Below the pieces are notes generated by a model, which had not been told where the DNA came from, searched no databases, and saw nothing but the letters and a program-made list of their open reading frames with translations. From Plasmodium malariae (Eukaryota > Apicomplexa > Aconoidasida > Haemosporida > Plasmodiidae), in NCBI RefSeq assembly GCF_900090045.1, contig NW_021638323.1, forward strand, positions 1 through 39,871: a stretch of 39,871 nt of DNA. Reading direction: 5' to 3'. This document shows positions 37,356-39,871 of this stretch, one piece after another (within the stretch, counting starts at the first letter, position 1; every line of letters begins with the position of its first letter). A program made the position numbers and the translations under genes.

Positions 37356-39830
37356 ATGGAAAATAGTTTTAACTCGGTAATATTCATTATTTTTTAAGAT
37401 GCATAATTTTAATTATAAATTGCATAATATTATAAAATTATAACATATCTATAAATAATTCCTAAATAATTCATAATATTTCTAAATATAGTCAAATGTT
37501 CATGCTTCAGCGTTAAAACAAGAATTTAAAAAGTTGGTGTAATATTCTATCTCAAATCTCTTCTTTAAAAAAAAAATAAAGAAAATTTTAGAGAAAAATG
37601 CAAGAATCTGGCTGATTATTAATTAATTCGAAAGATCCATATGGCATTATCAAGAATATATTTGGAAAGGAGCATTAGAACTTGGTATAGTAAGTTTACA
37701 GGGATAACACAACATGGTGGATGTTTTATGATCTTTAACAATGAAGAAAAAGAACTTTTAGAATTATTCTATGATGCAGATGATTTCTGCGAAAAAAAAG
37801 AAGAATATATGGAAATACTAAATAATTATAAAACAAATAATAGTAATATATATAATTGCAATGGTGATGCGAATTGTATAAAAATTTACGGAATATAATG
37901 TGTGGATTAAAGGCAGGGAGGATCATTTTAATAATAAGAAGAGTCTCTTACGTTCCAAATGCGAAAACAAAATATCTTTATCCCAATATCCAACAAACAA
38001 TTGTGACATAATGAATTCTCAAACATTTAAAACAATTAGTAAATTCATATATTCTGATATGAATATACCTGAAGAAAAAGTTAAAGTTCCAGAAAAATCA
38101 CAAAGAGATAATAAAGATCCAGAAAACTCTATACCTCAAAATGAAACTTTATCACCAGTGGAAAATTCTCCAAGTGTGCAACATTCACCTACAGAGATAT
38201 CCCCTCAACAAGGAGCATCTGAACATTCAGTTAACCAAGATAAAACGAAAGAAAATGTAGTAGAAGCATCTTCAGAATTTGAATCATCAGAGCAAACTAC
38301 AGATTCTAATTCTCTCCATACACAAAAGAAGACTCTATATTACCATCGTCAATTCCTAAAGATTCTGGAGCATTTTCTAATCCTGAAATTATTTCTCCAT
38401 CTACTGATTCATTAAGTTTTACTCACTTTCTCTAGCTCCTTCTACGCATCCTACATCTGCAGGTACCACTAATGCTATTTATTTTTCTATTTTCAAAATA
38501 AATACATGTATTAATATATATATATATATTTAAAAAGATATTACAGATAAAGTGGTAAAGAAACCTAACAATTGCATATCATCTATTTTAATAAGTATTC
38601 TTACTATCGTTTTATTTTCTTTTTTTATTAAAGTAAAATAAAAATATAAACTAAATATATAATAAATATTTGATTACCATAATAATTTATTATATAAATC
38701 TTTTTTTTTTTTTTCTTTGTAGTTCTTATTAATGATGATGTTTAAAAAAAAAAGATAAAAAGAAAACAAATAAAATTCCTGAAATTGCTAGTACCTTCAT
38801 TTTCTAACAAAAAAAAATAAGCTTGTAAAAGATAAGCATTTAGGATACTCAATAGATGAAGATGAAGAAATCATAAAAAAAAATTAAAATAAATGAACTT
38901 ACAAATAATGTAAACGTGTCAAAGCGAAAAAAAAGACAGATCAAAAACCATAATAGAAGTACATATGGAAGTACTAGAAAAATGTATAAATGAAGATTGG
39001 GAAAAAAACAAAGAAGAATTCTTAGAAATATGTATAGATGCGTTAGTACAAAAGGATTATAGAACCTGTGCTAATTTAACGGATGATCATCTAATAACAG
39101 AAAATATTGAAAATACCAACGATATAAAAAACCTCAATATTCTATGGAATAAATGGATAGAAAAATAGAAATGCTTCTGAAATATTGAAAAAAGAGCATT
39201 GGTTTCATAATTTGAAGAATGAATGGAAGCAAGAACTAGCTTATATACATGAAATGGAAGAAATAAAAAGAAATCTGGAGAAAAACCCAAAGTTCCATTT
39301 TTTGAAATAGAAAAAAATCTATGGAAACAGTGGATATCAAAAAATGTACTATTATAGAACAGTATTTGGAACAGGATTGGTTTAAAGGATTGGCAGAGCA
39401 GTTGCAGAATATGTCAGAAGAATGTGAAAACGAAGATAATAAAAATTATTTATCACCACTAAATATAGAAGAATTTCAGCAAAAAGGAAATTATGAAGAA
39501 TTATATAAATATATAAAAAAAAAATTATTAACAAATTTGTGTGTTCTCGCGCTTATGACGGTATTAGAAGAATGTAAAAAAGAGGTGTACTTTGAAAATA
39601 GGGAATCATTTTTGGATATATCCATAAATGAATGGAAGACAAAAAATATTCAGGTAACAAACAAGAAATTACAGAAAATACAATTGAATATGTCAACAGT
39701 GATAAAGAAAATAAAAAGAAATAAGGAATTCCATACTCATATAGGGAAGGACAGTTTCAGAAATGAGATAGAAGATTGGATAGGAGAAGATGACTTATAT
39801 GCAAGTTCTATAGTAATAATGGGACAGTGA
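37356..39830 (+). pseudogene. STP1: STP1 pseudogene, four exons, heavily frameshifted
   Basis: Exon 1 (37356-37376) encodes MENSFNS with a GTAATATTCA donor like that of the first STP1. Exon 2 starts at 37492 (SNVHASALKQEFKKLV) and hits TAA at 37540-37542. After shifts the ectodomain reads WYSKFTGITQHGGCFMIF, ELLELFYDADDFCEKKEEYM, EYNVWIKGREDHFNNKK and CENKISLSQYPTNNCDIMN, then a Pro/Ser-rich stalk with another shift near 38325 and a stop near 38434. It ends at a CAG/GTACC donor (38462). Exon 3 (38547-38632) is 86 nt, as in the first copy, with membrane segment ISSILISILTIVLFSFF. Exon 4 starts at 38723 and carries the Trp-rich tail in pieces: MEVLEKCINEDWEKNKEEFL, HWFHNLKNEWKQELAY, KQWISKKCTIIEQYLEQDWF, ELYKYIKKKLLTNLCVLALM, SFRNEIEDWIGEDD. 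At least eight lesions, many at A-runs. The family end may lie a few bases further, near 39847, if one last shift is allowed. It is non-functional as a whole. Confidence 0.85.
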
Positions 39831-39871
39831 AAAATCCATTGATATAGCAGAAAAACACATTTCATAAATTC

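Larger units (their letters stand above)
30156..39871. repeat. Segmental duplication, copy B (fam-l fossil to STP1 fossil)
   Basis: Partner of 8531-17955: fam-l (-), 6.2 kb spacer, STP1 (+). The spacer matches copy A in order and orientation from the fam-l leader through the STP1 leader, and the coding parts match block by block. Copy B carries many more coding lesions than copy A in STP1. The window ends just past the STP1 tail, so the right boundary of the duplication is not visible. Confidence 0.75.

Overview
The window is extremely AT-rich, intron-bearing eukaryotic DNA dominated by long gene-poor stretches, poly-A/T runs and (AT)n tracts. It reads as the subtelomere of a Plasmodium chromosome. 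The gene content points to Plasmodium malariae or a very close relative. It holds two-exon fam-l/fam-m type exported-protein genes, which are known as P. malariae-specific expansions, together with STP1 (subtelomeric transmembrane protein 1, SURFIN-related) and a pir fossil. No tRNA, rRNA, telomere array, CRISPR or bacterial-type mobile element was seen.

Layout. (1) 1-5025: no gene recognised. (2) 5026-5995 (-): the only intact gene, a fam-l type two-exon gene encoding about 278 aa with a signal peptide and two membrane segments. (3) 8531-9472 (-): decayed fam-l copy. (4) 15398-17955 (+): four-exon STP1 gene, clean except for two frameshifts at A-rich runs in the cytoplasmic exon. (5) about 22170-23094 (+): decayed pir gene. 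(6) 25791-26668 (-): decayed fam-m type gene. (7) 30156-31143 (-): decayed fam-l copy, making a same-strand fam-m/fam-l pair with the previous gene. (8) 37356-39830 (+): strongly decayed STP1 copy running almost to the window end.

Two larger patterns tie these together. First, 8.53-17.96 kb and 30.16-39.87 kb are two copies of one module: fam-l on the minus strand, about 6 kb of non-coding DNA, then STP1 on the plus strand. They are colinear at an offset of about 21.6-22.0 kb and recognisably similar even in the non-coding spacer. Second, a 55-80 bp element recurs at least seven times (about 6361, 9791, 14564, 26971, 27871, 31531, 36520), always in the same absolute orientation. It lies 300-390 bp upstream of each fam gene and almost exactly 780 bp upstream of each STP1 start. 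One copy, at 27871, has no gene next to it.

As established family knowledge, fam-l, fam-m, pir and STP1 products are variable proteins exported to, or displayed at, the infected red cell. This locus has one intact gene, one nearly intact STP1 and five fossils, so it is mostly a decaying reservoir of variant antigen genes. Whether some frameshifts at poly-A runs are assembly errors cannot be settled from the sequence alone.
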